A stretch of DNA of 64,000 nt from CAITWD01 sp963727285 (GTDB taxonomy: Bacteria > Actinomycetota > Thermoleophilia > Miltoncostaeales > Miltoncostaeaceae). Location: contig CAVSFF010000008.1 in assembly GCA_963727285.1 (NCBI GenBank), positions 14,667 to 78,666 of the forward strand, given 5' to 3'. The notes below the pieces were generated by a model, which made no database searches, had not been told where the DNA came from, and saw nothing but the letters and a program-made list of their open reading frames with translations. Position numbers and translations under genes: made by a program. This document shows positions 9,778-17,574 of the stretch, piece by piece (position 1 is the first letter of the stretch; every line of letters begins with the position of its first letter).

Positions 9778-11040
9778 GTGTCTGACGCGCAAGTAGCTCC
9801 ACAGCCCGCTTCGTATATCGCCCGGCCCGAAGACGTCCACCGTGTGGTCCTGCTCTACTCCGGCGGGCTCGACACGTCGGTGATGCTCAAGTGGATCCAG
9901 GACGAGTACCACGCCGAGGTCATCGCGCTGTGCATCGACCTCGGCCAGCCGGCCGACGACTTTGACGCCGCCCTCGACAAGGCCCGCAATCTTGGCGCCG
10001 TCGAGGCGATTCTGGTCGACGCCAAGGATGAGTTCGCCCGCGACTACGTCGGGCCGTCGATCCTCGCCAACGCCCGCTACCAGGGCGGCTACCCGCCGTT
10101 CACGAGCCTCGGTCGCCCGCTGCTGGCCAAGCTCGCCGTCGAGGCCGCACGCGCGTTCAACGCCGACACGATCGCCCACGGCTGCACGGGCAAGGGCAAC
10201 GACCAGGTGCGGATCGAGGCGACCATCGCCACGATCGCGCCGGAGCTCAAGGTGATCGCGCCGGTCCGCGAGTGGCAGATGGGCCGCGACGAGGAGATCG
10301 CCTACGCGGAGCGCCACGGAATCCCGGTGACCTCGTCGGTGGCGCGCCCGTATTCGATCGACGACAACCTGTGGGGACGCTCCAGCGAAGGCGGCATCAT
10401 CGAGGAGCTCGATCAGGCCCCGCCGGACGATCTGTTCGAGCTGGTGACCCCGCCGATCGCCGCCCCGGACCGCGTCGAGGAGATCGTGGTGGGCTTTCGC
10501 GAGGGCCTGCCGGTCGCGATCGACGGAATCGAGTACGGATTGGTCGAGCTGATCCAGCGGGTTGCGGAGATCGCCTGCCGCAACGGTGTCGGGATCGTCG
10601 ACCACATCGAGGACCGCGTCGTGGGGCTGAAGGTGCGGGACATCTACGAGGTCCCGGCCGCGGAGGTCCTGCTGACCGCACACCGTGAACTCGAGAAGCT
10701 GGTCTGCACCGGGCGTCAGAACGCCCTCAAGCCCCAGCTGGACGGGCTGTGGGCCCAGCTGGTGTACGAGGGGCTGTGGTACGAGCCGCTGCTGGCGAAC
10801 CTGAACGCGCTGATGCGCGACGTCAACCGCAAGGTCACCGGCGAGATCACGATGCGCCTCTACAAGGGCACCGCACGCGCGTGTCGCCGCGTGTCTCCGT
10901 ACGCCATCTACGACAAGAGCCTGGCGACCTTCAACGCCGACGCCTCGTTCTCGCAGCATGCCTCGCCAGGATTCATCGAGTTGTTCTCGCTGCAGAGCCG
11001 GATGGCCTACCGCATCGCCGAGACGCTGGACAAGGGCTGA
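9778..11040 (+). CDS. argG: Argininosuccinate synthase
   Basis: Joins citrulline and aspartate with ATP cleavage to form argininosuccinate. The ATP-pyrophosphatase motif LLYSGGLDTSVML is near residue 24, followed by HGCTGKGNDQVRIE and the C-terminal synthase region (TGEITMRLYKGTA). About 420 residues from GTG 9778, slightly longer than the roughly 400-residue norm through an N-terminal extension. It is separated from argCJBD by the ABC exporter and the anti-sigma gene, and neither argF, argH nor argR appears in the window, so the arginine genes are split in this genome. Confidence 0.95.
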   Translation: MSDAQVAPQPASYIARPEDVHRVVLLYSGGLDTSVMLKWIQDEYHAEVIALCIDLGQPADDFDAALDKARNLGAVEAILVDAKDEFARDYVGPSILANARYQGGYPPFTSLGRPLLAKLAVEAARAFNADTIAHGCTGKGNDQVRIEATIATIAPELKVIAPVREWQMGRDEEIAYAERHGIPVTSSVARPYSIDDNLWGRSSEGGIIEELDQAPPDDLFELVTPPIAAPDRVEEIVVGFREGLPVAIDGIEYGLVELIQRVAEIACRNGVGIVDHIEDRVVGLKVRDIYEVPAAEVLLTAHRELEKLVCTGRQNALKPQLDGLWAQLVYEGLWYEPLLANLNALMRDVNRKVTGEITMRLYKGTARACRRVSPYAIYDKSLATFNADASFSQHASPGFIELFSLQSRMAYRIAETLDKG

Positions 11041-11044
11041 CACG

Positions 11045-11980
11045 ATGCGCCGCGTGATGCCGCCCCAGCGCCTGCGGATCCACCGCGGGGCGTGCGCCCC
11101 GTCGTGCGAGCTCGGACCCGGACCGGAGGGGTGGACGCTCGGTCCCGTGCCGCTTCCCGACGGGGCGTGGTCGGCACCATGGCCCCGGCTGGCCCTGTCG
11201 GTCGCCTCGCCCTATCCGACCGAGGGGCTGTCGGTCGCCGCCGGCGGCGGCATGGTGCTCAGCCGGCTTCCGGGTGTGGTCCAGGCCGTTGTCCTGCCCG
11301 ATCTGTCCCAGGCATTCGATCGCCGGCCGCCGGGCCTGGTCGAGGCGCTCGGGGCCGGGCGCGCGAACGCGGCGGTCCTCCGTGCCGACGACGGCTGGCG
11401 CGCGGTCGTCCTGCCGAGCCTCGGTGACCGCCTGCCGGACCTGGGTCCCGGACCGGTGGCGATCTCGGCCAGCGGCCGCCTCGTGGCCGTATTCGACGTC
11501 GACCGCACCGTGGTCATGCCCCTCGGGGGCGGAGCGCCGGTGGCGGAGTATCCCGGCGCGGTCGACGCGCTGGCGTTTGCGGGCGAACGACTGTGGCTGG
11601 CCGCCGGTGGCGTGGTCGGGCCGGCCGACGCCCACGCGCACGGTTGGGGGGCCCACGTACGGCGCCTTGCCGCCGCGGCCGCGGCCGACCGCGTCCTTGT
11701 GGTGCACGCCGACGGCCAGATCTCCCGCTTCGGTACCGACGAGGCGCAGTGCACCTGGACGCCCGTCCTCGACGACGTCCGCGAGATCTCACTCTCGGAC
11801 GACGGGGAATGGGCGACGCTCGCGACGCCCGACGCCGTCGCGGTGGTTCGCGCCGGCGACGGGGCGGTCGCCGTCTACGTCCGAGGCGCGTCGTCGATCG
11901 CCCTCGGCACCGATCAGCGCATTGTGGTCGGAGGCGCGTGGGGTATGGCGCTGATCGTTCCCGTAGAGGAGACCGTATGA
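11045..11980 (+). CDS. Uncharacterised beta-propeller-like protein
   Basis: About 311 residues from ATG 11045 (a second ATG is at 11057), starting 4 nt after argG. I do not recognise the family. The sequence is rich in Gly, Ala, Val and Asp and shows repeating strand-like blocks typical of WD40/YVTN-type propellers, for example VREISLSDDGEWATLA and IVVGGAWGMALI at the C-terminus. There is no signal peptide or membrane segment, so it is probably cytosolic. It overlaps the next gene by 4 nt (ATGA), and both share the C-terminal GG-x-WGM motif, suggesting a duplicated or co-acting pair. Confidence 0.6.
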   Translation: MRRVMPPQRLRIHRGACAPSCELGPGPEGWTLGPVPLPDGAWSAPWPRLALSVASPYPTEGLSVAAGGGMVLSRLPGVVQAVVLPDLSQAFDRRPPGLVEALGAGRANAAVLRADDGWRAVVLPSLGDRLPDLGPGPVAISASGRLVAVFDVDRTVVMPLGGGAPVAEYPGAVDALAFAGERLWLAAGGVVGPADAHAHGWGAHVRRLAAAAAADRVLVVHADGQISRFGTDEAQCTWTPVLDDVREISLSDDGEWATLATPDAVAVVRAGDGAVAVYVRGASSIALGTDQRIVVGGAWGMALIVPVEETV

Positions 11981-12621
11981 CGACACGACCGCTTCCGCCG
12001 CCGCCGGTGTACCCGGACGATCCGGGTCCGTGGGCCGGCATTCTCGAGGTGCTCCAGCGCCGCGGAGCCGGGCCCGGTCGCCGACGTGCCGAGCCGCCGA
12101 ACGGCCTGATGCTGATGCCGCCGCCCAAGACCGCCGCCGATCTGGTCGGACTCGACGCGGGGCTCGGCATCGCCGGCGCCGGGCCGGTGCGGACCGTCGC
12201 CGCGGCGCGCGAGCCCGCCCTCGGGCTGCGTCTGCAGGAGGATGGGCGTATCGAGTCCGTCGCCACGGGCGTCCGCCGGGTGTGGGAAGTGCCCGGATTG
12301 ACCCTGGCCGGCGTGGAGCGCCCCGAGATCAACCCGGCTCCGGCGGCATCGGTGCCCGTCCTGCTCGACGACCTTGCCGCCGTCGGGATTCCCGAGGCGG
12401 CGCTGTTGGCGCCCGGCGGCACGGTCGCCGCCGCCTACGTGGCCGAATCGGCCCGCGTCTTCTCGCTGGCGATCGTCCGCACATCGGACCTGGGCGTGTG
12501 CCGTCTGATCCGCTGGGTCCGCGCCGCGGCGTGGTCGGCCGACGGCCAAACCTTGGTGATCGGCGGGGACTGGGGCATGCTCGCCCTCGAGCACCGCGAT
12601 CAGGCACCGTCCGCGTCGTGA
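11977..12621 (+). CDS. Uncharacterised protein related to its upstream neighbour
   Basis: 214 residues starting at ATG 11977, which overlaps the previous stop (ATGA) and is preceded by a good GAGGAG ribosome binding site. The Pro-rich N-terminus (MTTRPLPPPPVYPDDPG) is followed by propeller-like strands and a C-terminal block AAWSADGQTLVIGGDWGML that closely resembles the end of the upstream protein. No catalytic motif is recognised. The pair sits between argG and dnaE; any functional tie to either is unknown. Confidence 0.55.
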   Translation: MTTRPLPPPPVYPDDPGPWAGILEVLQRRGAGPGRRRAEPPNGLMLMPPPKTAADLVGLDAGLGIAGAGPVRTVAAAREPALGLRLQEDGRIESVATGVRRVWEVPGLTLAGVERPEINPAPAASVPVLLDDLAAVGIPEAALLAPGGTVAAAYVAESARVFSLAIVRTSDLGVCRLIRWVRAAAWSADGQTLVIGGDWGMLALEHRDQAPSAS

Positions 12622-12697
12622 TCGGAGGCGGCACCCGCGACGCCACCGATAGCGTCGTGGGTGCCGCTACGACCCCACATCTTGTGTCCGTGCGCCC

Positions 12698-12726
12698 TTG
12701 CCGCTGTCTGAGGCGGGGGCTAGCCT
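12698..12726 (+). promoter_or_regulatory. dnaE promoter, apparently leaderless
   Basis: TTGCCG (12698-12703), 17-nt spacer, TAGCCT (12721-12726), then 7 nt to ATG 12734. Transcription would start at or within a base or two of the start codon, so the mRNA would lack a leader; no Shine-Dalgarno sequence is present. Confidence 0.65.
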
Positions 12727-12733
12727 GACGGGG

Positions 12734-15700
12734 ATGGCTGCGGCTCCGGAGTTCGTTCACCTACACGTCCATTCGGACTATTCGATCCTGGACGGGGCCT
12801 GCAAGATTGCGCGCCTGCTCGACCGGGTCGAGGAGATGGGCCAGACCGCCACCGCGCTCACCGACCACGGCGTCATGAGCGGTGCGATCGAGCTCTACCG
12901 CACCGCCAAGAAGCGCGGCATCACGCCGATCGTCGGGCTCGAGGCCTACCTCGTACCGGACCGCCACGCACGCCCGGGGCGTGAGCGCCGTGCCCACATC
13001 ACGCTCCTGGCAGAGAGCACCGCCGGCTACTACAACCTCATCAAGCTCTGCTCAAAGGGGTTCCTCGAGGGCTATCACCGCAAGCCGCGCGTCGACTACG
13101 AGCTGCTGGCCCAGCATGCGGACGGCGTCATCGCGCTGACCGGCTGTCTGTCGGGGACGATCTGCGGCCTGGTCGAGCAGGACGACCTGACCGGAGCACG
13201 CGCGGAACTCGACCGGCTCGTGCAGATCTTCGGTCGCGACGACGTCTACGTCGAGCTTCAGGATTCCGGCATCCCCGTCCAGCACAAGATCAACCTCGAG
13301 CTGGCGCGACTCGCGCGCGACGCGGGGCAGACGATGGTCGCGACCTGCGACGCCCACTACGTCTGCCAGCACGACGCCGACGCCCACGAGGCGCTTCTGG
13401 CGATCCAGACGCGCGATGTGCTGTCGAACCCGAACCGGTTCAAGTTCGACACAAAGGAGTTCTATCTGAAGACCGGCGCCGAGATGGCGATCGCACTGCC
13501 GGACTTCCTCGAGGCGATCCCGGTGTCGCTGGAGATCGCCGGTCGCTGCTCGGGACTGGAGCTGCCGATCGGCGAGGTCAAGCTGCCCCGTTTCCCGGTG
13601 CCGGACGGGACCACGCCGACCGCATACCTCGAGCAGCTCTGCCGGGAGGGCATGGGCCGGCGCTACCAGGGCCGGCCCCCGTCGGGCGCCGAGGACCGCC
13701 TGCGGTTCGAACTCGATGTCATCGAGGAGATGGGATTCTCCTCCTACTTCCTGATCGTCTGGGACTACATCCGGTGGGCGCGCGAGAACGGCGTGGCCGT
13801 CGGTCCGGGCCGTGGATCGGCTGCAGGGTCGCTGGTGGCGTTCACGCTGCGCATCACCGACCTCGATCCGCTGGAGCACGGCCTGCTGTTCGAGCGCTTC
13901 CTGAACCCCGGCCGCAAGAGCCTTCCCGACATCGACACCGACTTCGCCCAGAACGGCCGCGACCGTGTCGTGCGGTACGTCACCGAACGCTACGGGCAGG
14001 GGTCGGTCGCCCGCATCGGGACGTTCGGCAAGCTGCTCGCGCGGGCGGTCGTACGCGACTCCGGGCGTGTGCTCGGCTACAGCTACGGCCAGGTCGACCG
14101 CATCGCCAAGCTCGTCCCGGAGCGCCCGATCGGGATCCGGCTCGAGGACGCCCTCAAGGAGGGCAGCGAGCTTGCCCAGGCCTACGAGACCGACGAGGCC
14201 GCCAAGAAGATCATCGATACCGCCCGCCCGCTGGAGGGGTTGGTCCGCAACGAGGGCGTGCATGCGGCCGGCGTCGTGATCGCACCGAGCGACGTTACCG
14301 ACTTCATCCCGGTCCGGATCGACGATGACGGCAATGTGGTCACCCAGGTCCCCGACCACGACGTCGAGGCCCTCGGCCTGCTGAAGATGGACTTTCTCGG
14401 TCTCCGCAACCTGGACATCATCCAGAAATGCGTCGAGCTGATCGAGGAAACCCACGGGCATGTGCTCGACATCGACACGCTGCCGCTCGACGATCTCCCG
14501 ACGTACCAAATGCTCGCCCGCGGCGACGGCCTCGGGGTCTTCCAGTTCGAGTCCAGTGGGATGCGCGACGCCCTCCGGGAGGTCCGCCCGACGGAGTTCG
14601 CCGACCTGATCGCGCTCGTGGCGCTCTACCGCCCGGGGCCGATGGCGTTCATCCCGGCCTACGCGCGCAACAAGCGCGACCCCGGAAAGGTCGAGCTCGC
14701 CGATCCGCGGCTGGCGCCGATCACCGGCCCCACCTACGGCGTCGCGATCTATCAGGAACAGCTGATGGCGATCTCGCGCGAGCTCGCCGGTTTCTCGCCG
14801 GCCCGCGCGGACGACTTGCGCAAGGCCGTGGGCAAGAAGGACAAGGACCTGATGGCGTCCCTCAAGGACGAGTTCATCGAGGGCTGTCTGGCCACGGGGA
14901 CCGACAAGCGCGTCGCCGCCGACCTCTGGGCGCTGTGCGAGGCCGCCGGGGACTACTCGTTCAACAAGTCGCACGCGGCCTGTTACGGCCTGCTGGCCTA
15001 CCGGACGGCGTACCTGAAGTGCACCTACCCGGCCGAATACATGGCCGCGCTGATGTCGTCGGTCATGGATACCAAGGACCGGGTGCCCTTCTATGTGGCC
15101 GCGTCCCAGGACATGGGCCTGTCGGTGCTTCCGCCCGACGTCAACGCCAGCCGCTCGGACTTCGCGGTGACGGGCGAGCGCGAGATCCGCTTCGGCCTGA
15201 CCGCGGTCAAGGGCGTGGGCGAGAACGCCGTGGCCGCGATCCTCGATGCCCGCGAGGCCGGTGGCGGGTTCCCGTCGATCTGGGATTTCTGTCGCCGGGT
15301 CGACCAGGCGCAGGTCAACAAGCGCGCGCTTGAGAGCCTTGTCCGCGCCGGGGCCTTCGACTCGACCGGTGCGACGCGCCTGGGCATCCTCGAGGTGCTG
15401 CCGGCGGCGATGGGGTCGGCCTCACGCGCCCGCAGCGACGCCGCCGCCGGCCAGGCGTCGCTGTTTGCCGCACTCGACGCGGACACCGACTCGTCTCAGC
15501 CGGTCGATCTGGATCCGGCCATTCCCACCGGCGAGTTCTCCCGCGAGGATCTGCTCGCCGCCGAGAAGGAAGCGCTCGGGCTCTATGTCTCGAGTCACCC
15601 CCTCCAGGATTGCCGCAACCAGCTGTCCCGGGCCGTCACATGCAGTCTCGGGCGGCTGGACGACCAATCCGACGGCACCTTCGTGACGGTTGGCGGCATC

Positions 15701-16174
15701 ATCGGCGCCATCAAGTCGATTACGACACGACGCGGCGAGCCCATGATGTTCGTCCGACTCGACGACCTCGAAGGGTCCGTGGAGGTCGTGGTCGTGCCGG
15801 CCGTGCTCAACGAGGCGCGCGAGCAGCTCGTGGCCGACGCGATCGTGGTGATCCAGGGCCGTATCGACCAGAAGGGCGAGGGGGAGACGAAGATCGTCGC
15901 CCGGACGATCGATCGCTTTGCCGTCGATCCCGATCGTGAGGAGCACCGGCTGACCCTCCGCGTCCACGCGTCGCGTCTGGAGCCCGGACAGCTGCCCCAG
16001 CTGCGACAGCTGCTGGTCGACCACGTGGGCGAGGCGCCGGTCGTCATGGTGATGGAGACCGACGACGGGGCGTACCGCTACCGGTTCGGGGACCGCTACC
16101 GGGTCAACCCGCGCGACAACAGCCTGCAGGCGTCGCTGAAGACGCTGCTGGGCGCGGAGTGCGTCGTCGGATAG
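12734..16174 (+). CDS. dnaE: DNA polymerase III alpha subunit (replicative, DnaE1 type)
   Basis: Replicative polymerase of 1146 residues. The N-terminal PHP domain (about 1-280) begins FVHLHVHSDYSILDGA and keeps TDHG, GLEAYL, TGCLSG and CDAHY, that is, the metal-ligand set retained by proofreading-competent DnaE1 enzymes. The C-family polymerase core carries the catalytic PDIDTDF and the third carboxylate in KMDFLGLRNL, followed by the finger region YQEQLMAISRELAGFSPA. The C-terminus has helix-hairpin-helix and OB-fold parts (FVTVGGIIGAIKSI). ATG 12734 is preferred because homology starts there and a promoter ends 7 nt upstream. Confidence 0.97.
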   Translation: MAAAPEFVHLHVHSDYSILDGACKIARLLDRVEEMGQTATALTDHGVMSGAIELYRTAKKRGITPIVGLEAYLVPDRHARPGRERRAHITLLAESTAGYYNLIKLCSKGFLEGYHRKPRVDYELLAQHADGVIALTGCLSGTICGLVEQDDLTGARAELDRLVQIFGRDDVYVELQDSGIPVQHKINLELARLARDAGQTMVATCDAHYVCQHDADAHEALLAIQTRDVLSNPNRFKFDTKEFYLKTGAEMAIALPDFLEAIPVSLEIAGRCSGLELPIGEVKLPRFPVPDGTTPTAYLEQLCREGMGRRYQGRPPSGAEDRLRFELDVIEEMGFSSYFLIVWDYIRWARENGVAVGPGRGSAAGSLVAFTLRITDLDPLEHGLLFERFLNPGRKSLPDIDTDFAQNGRDRVVRYVTERYGQGSVARIGTFGKLLARAVVRDSGRVLGYSYGQVDRIAKLVPERPIGIRLEDALKEGSELAQAYETDEAAKKIIDTARPLEGLVRNEGVHAAGVVIAPSDVTDFIPVRIDDDGNVVTQVPDHDVEALGLLKMDFLGLRNLDIIQKCVELIEETHGHVLDIDTLPLDDLPTYQMLARGDGLGVFQFESSGMRDALREVRPTEFADLIALVALYRPGPMAFIPAYARNKRDPGKVELADPRLAPITGPTYGVAIYQEQLMAISRELAGFSPARADDLRKAVGKKDKDLMASLKDEFIEGCLATGTDKRVAADLWALCEAAGDYSFNKSHAACYGLLAYRTAYLKCTYPAEYMAALMSSVMDTKDRVPFYVAASQDMGLSVLPPDVNASRSDFAVTGEREIRFGLTAVKGVGENAVAAILDAREAGGGFPSIWDFCRRVDQAQVNKRALESLVRAGAFDSTGATRLGILEVLPAAMGSASRARSDAAAGQASLFAALDADTDSSQPVDLDPAIPTGEFSREDLLAAEKEALGLYVSSHPLQDCRNQLSRAVTCSLGRLDDQSDGTFVTVGGIIGAIKSITTRRGEPMMFVRLDDLEGSVEVVVVPAVLNEAREQLVADAIVVIQGRIDQKGEGETKIVARTIDRFAVDPDREEHRLTLRVHASRLEPGQLPQLRQLLVDHVGEAPVVMVMETDDGAYRYRFGDRYRVNPRDNSLQASLKTLLGAECVVG

Positions 16175-16181
16175 ACGGTCG

Positions 16182-16207
16182 CGCGGTGGTGATGGCGCGC
16201 CACCGCG
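16182..16207 (+). terminator. Hairpin after dnaE
   Basis: CGCGGTGG (16182-16189) is perfectly complementary to CCACCGCG (16200-16207) around a 10-nt loop, starting 7 nt after the dnaE stop. There is no T-run. Confidence 0.45.
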
Positions 16208-16210
16208 AGC

Positions 16211-16660
16211 ATGCGCTACGGTCGAAGCCGGATCACCCCGACCCGGAGTCCCGCGCTGACCGACCACCCCGCCATCCCGTCACGACGCCCCGGTGCGCGC
16301 GTCGGCACGCCGTACCCGGACACGGGTCCGGGCGCCTGTGGCCAGTGTCCGGTGCGATGCGAACGGGTCGTCTACCCGTCGGGATGCATCCAGTCCGGGT
16401 GTCCGCGCCTGTATTCCTACGTCCGCGACGGTCGTGAGGTTATGGGCTGCCTCGACCGGGTGTTCTGGGCGGAGATCGACGTCGAACGCTTTCGTGCACT
16501 GCAACGCACCCGGGCCGGCTTCGGGGGCCTGCGGGTCTGGCGTGAGCCGAGCGCGATCTGCCGGTGTGCGATCGAGCGGACGTTCGACCATCGCCCCCAT
16601 GGTCCGTGCGTCAACCCGGACTTCCTCGGTGCGGCTCCGATCGCCGCAGGCTTCGACTGA
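16211..16660 (+). CDS. Cys-rich protein of unknown function, possible metal binder
   Basis: 149 residues from ATG 16211; the start is uncertain because the first 40 residues look poorly constrained. The conserved-looking core has the spaced cysteines CGQCPVRC, GCIQSGC and then MGCLDRVFWAEID and CRCAIERTF, a pattern suggesting a zinc or iron-sulfur site. No membrane segment. A TACGGT at 16217-16222 could be a -10 element, which would favour a later start. It lies between dnaE and a convergent cyclophilin gene. I have a vague sense that similar proteins occur widely in actinobacteria, but I cannot name the family. Confidence 0.6.
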   Translation: MRYGRSRITPTRSPALTDHPAIPSRRPGARVGTPYPDTGPGACGQCPVRCERVVYPSGCIQSGCPRLYSYVRDGREVMGCLDRVFWAEIDVERFRALQRTRAGFGGLRVWREPSAICRCAIERTFDHRPHGPCVNPDFLGAAPIAAGFD

Positions 16661-16665
16661 CAGGC

Positions 16666-16696
16666 GCCGCCCGTTCGGCACGCCGCAGCGGGCGGC
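16666..16696. terminator. Bidirectional terminator hairpin
   Basis: GCCGCCCG (16666-16673) and CGGGCGGC (16689-16696) form a perfect 8-bp stem with a 15-nt loop in the 39-nt space between two convergent genes. Confidence 0.55.
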
Positions 16697-16699
16697 CGG

Positions 16700-17425
16700 T
16701 TACGACGTCGTGATGGTTGCCGAGTAGATCCAGACCGGCTGGTCGGGCTTGCCGGTCGTGGCGTCGGCGGGGACATTGGCGATCAGGTTGACCACGTTCT
16801 GGCCCGTCGTGACATGGCCGAAGCGCGAGTACTGGTGCGGGAGTGACACCGCCTGGGACCCCTGGACGATGAAGAACTGGGACCCGTTGGTATTCGGGCC
16901 GGCGTTGGCCATCGCGACGTCGCCGAGGGTGTACGTGGTCTTCGGCAGCTCGTCCTTGAACTGGTAGCCCGGACCGCCGGTCCCGTCACCCTTCGGGTCG
17001 CCTCCCTGAATCACGAATCCCGGGATCACCCGGTGGAAGGTCAGGCCGTTGTAGAAGCCCTGGCCGGCGAGGAAGACGAAGTTGTTGACCGTGACCGGCG
17101 CCTGCTTGGGGAGCAGATTCATCACGATCGTGCCGCACGAGGTGTGGAGCGTGGCCGTGTACGTCTTGGTCGGGTTGATCGTCATCGCCGGCGCGGCGGC
17201 ATACGTCTTCGGCTTGGCGGCCGTGGCGGGCACGGTGTGGATGCAGGTGCCGGCGGGCACCGCGGGCGCGGCGGCCGACGTCGAGGATGATCCGGCCTGC
17301 GATCCGGTCGCGGTCGTGGCGCCCGTGGAACCGGACGAACTGCTGCCGGAGCCGCAGGCGGTGAGGGCGATCAGGCCGGCGGCCGCGAGGAGCGCGGCAG
17401 CGCTGCGTTGGGTGCATGTGGTCAT
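16700..17425 (-). CDS. Lipoprotein peptidyl-prolyl cis-trans isomerase, cyclophilin type
   Basis: Extracytoplasmic folding catalyst of about 241 residues from ATG 17425. The N-terminus is a lipoprotein signal (AALLAAAGLIALTAC; lipobox LTAC), followed by a Ser/Gly/Thr-rich linker of about 35 residues. The cyclophilin domain has FHRVIPGFVIQGGDP, GDGTGGPGYQFKDE and NTNGSQFFI, including the catalytic Arg of FHR. The frame extends upstream to 17599, but the lipoprotein signal and a TACCCT -10 element 6 nt before the ATG fix the start. Confidence 0.92.
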   Translation of the reverse strand: MTTCTQRSAAALLAAAGLIALTACGSGSSSSGSTGATTATGSQAGSSSTSAAAPAVPAGTCIHTVPATAAKPKTYAAAPAMTINPTKTYTATLHTSCGTIVMNLLPKQAPVTVNNFVFLAGQGFYNGLTFHRVIPGFVIQGGDPKGDGTGGPGYQFKDELPKTTYTLGDVAMANAGPNTNGSQFFIVQGSQAVSLPHQYSRFGHVTTGQNVVNLIANVPADATTGKPDQPVWIYSATITTS

Positions 17426-17431
17426 AGCGGG

Positions 17432-17437
17432 AGGGTA
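17432..17437 (-). promoter_or_regulatory. -10 element of the cyclophilin gene, leaderless arrangement
   Basis: TACCCT on the minus strand ends 6 nt before ATG 17425. No convincing -35 is seen. Same spacing as other TAnnnT-start pairs in this window. Confidence 0.5.
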
Positions 17438-17574
17438 ACGACCGCGCATGACGGCGGCGGGGATGCGGGGTGTGGCGGCCGGACGCCGGCAGACCCGCCC
17501 GAGGTGGACATGATCGCCCGATCGGTGGCGTGCGGGGTTTCGATGGCGGCGTGAACCTGCGAGCCTGTAGGGCG

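Noticed and set aside
13052..14974. 640-codon open frame antisense to dnaE
   Set aside because: Long antisense frames are expected at this GC content. Its composition (His/Asp/Val/Arg-rich with no domain) mirrors the codon structure of dnaE on the other strand.
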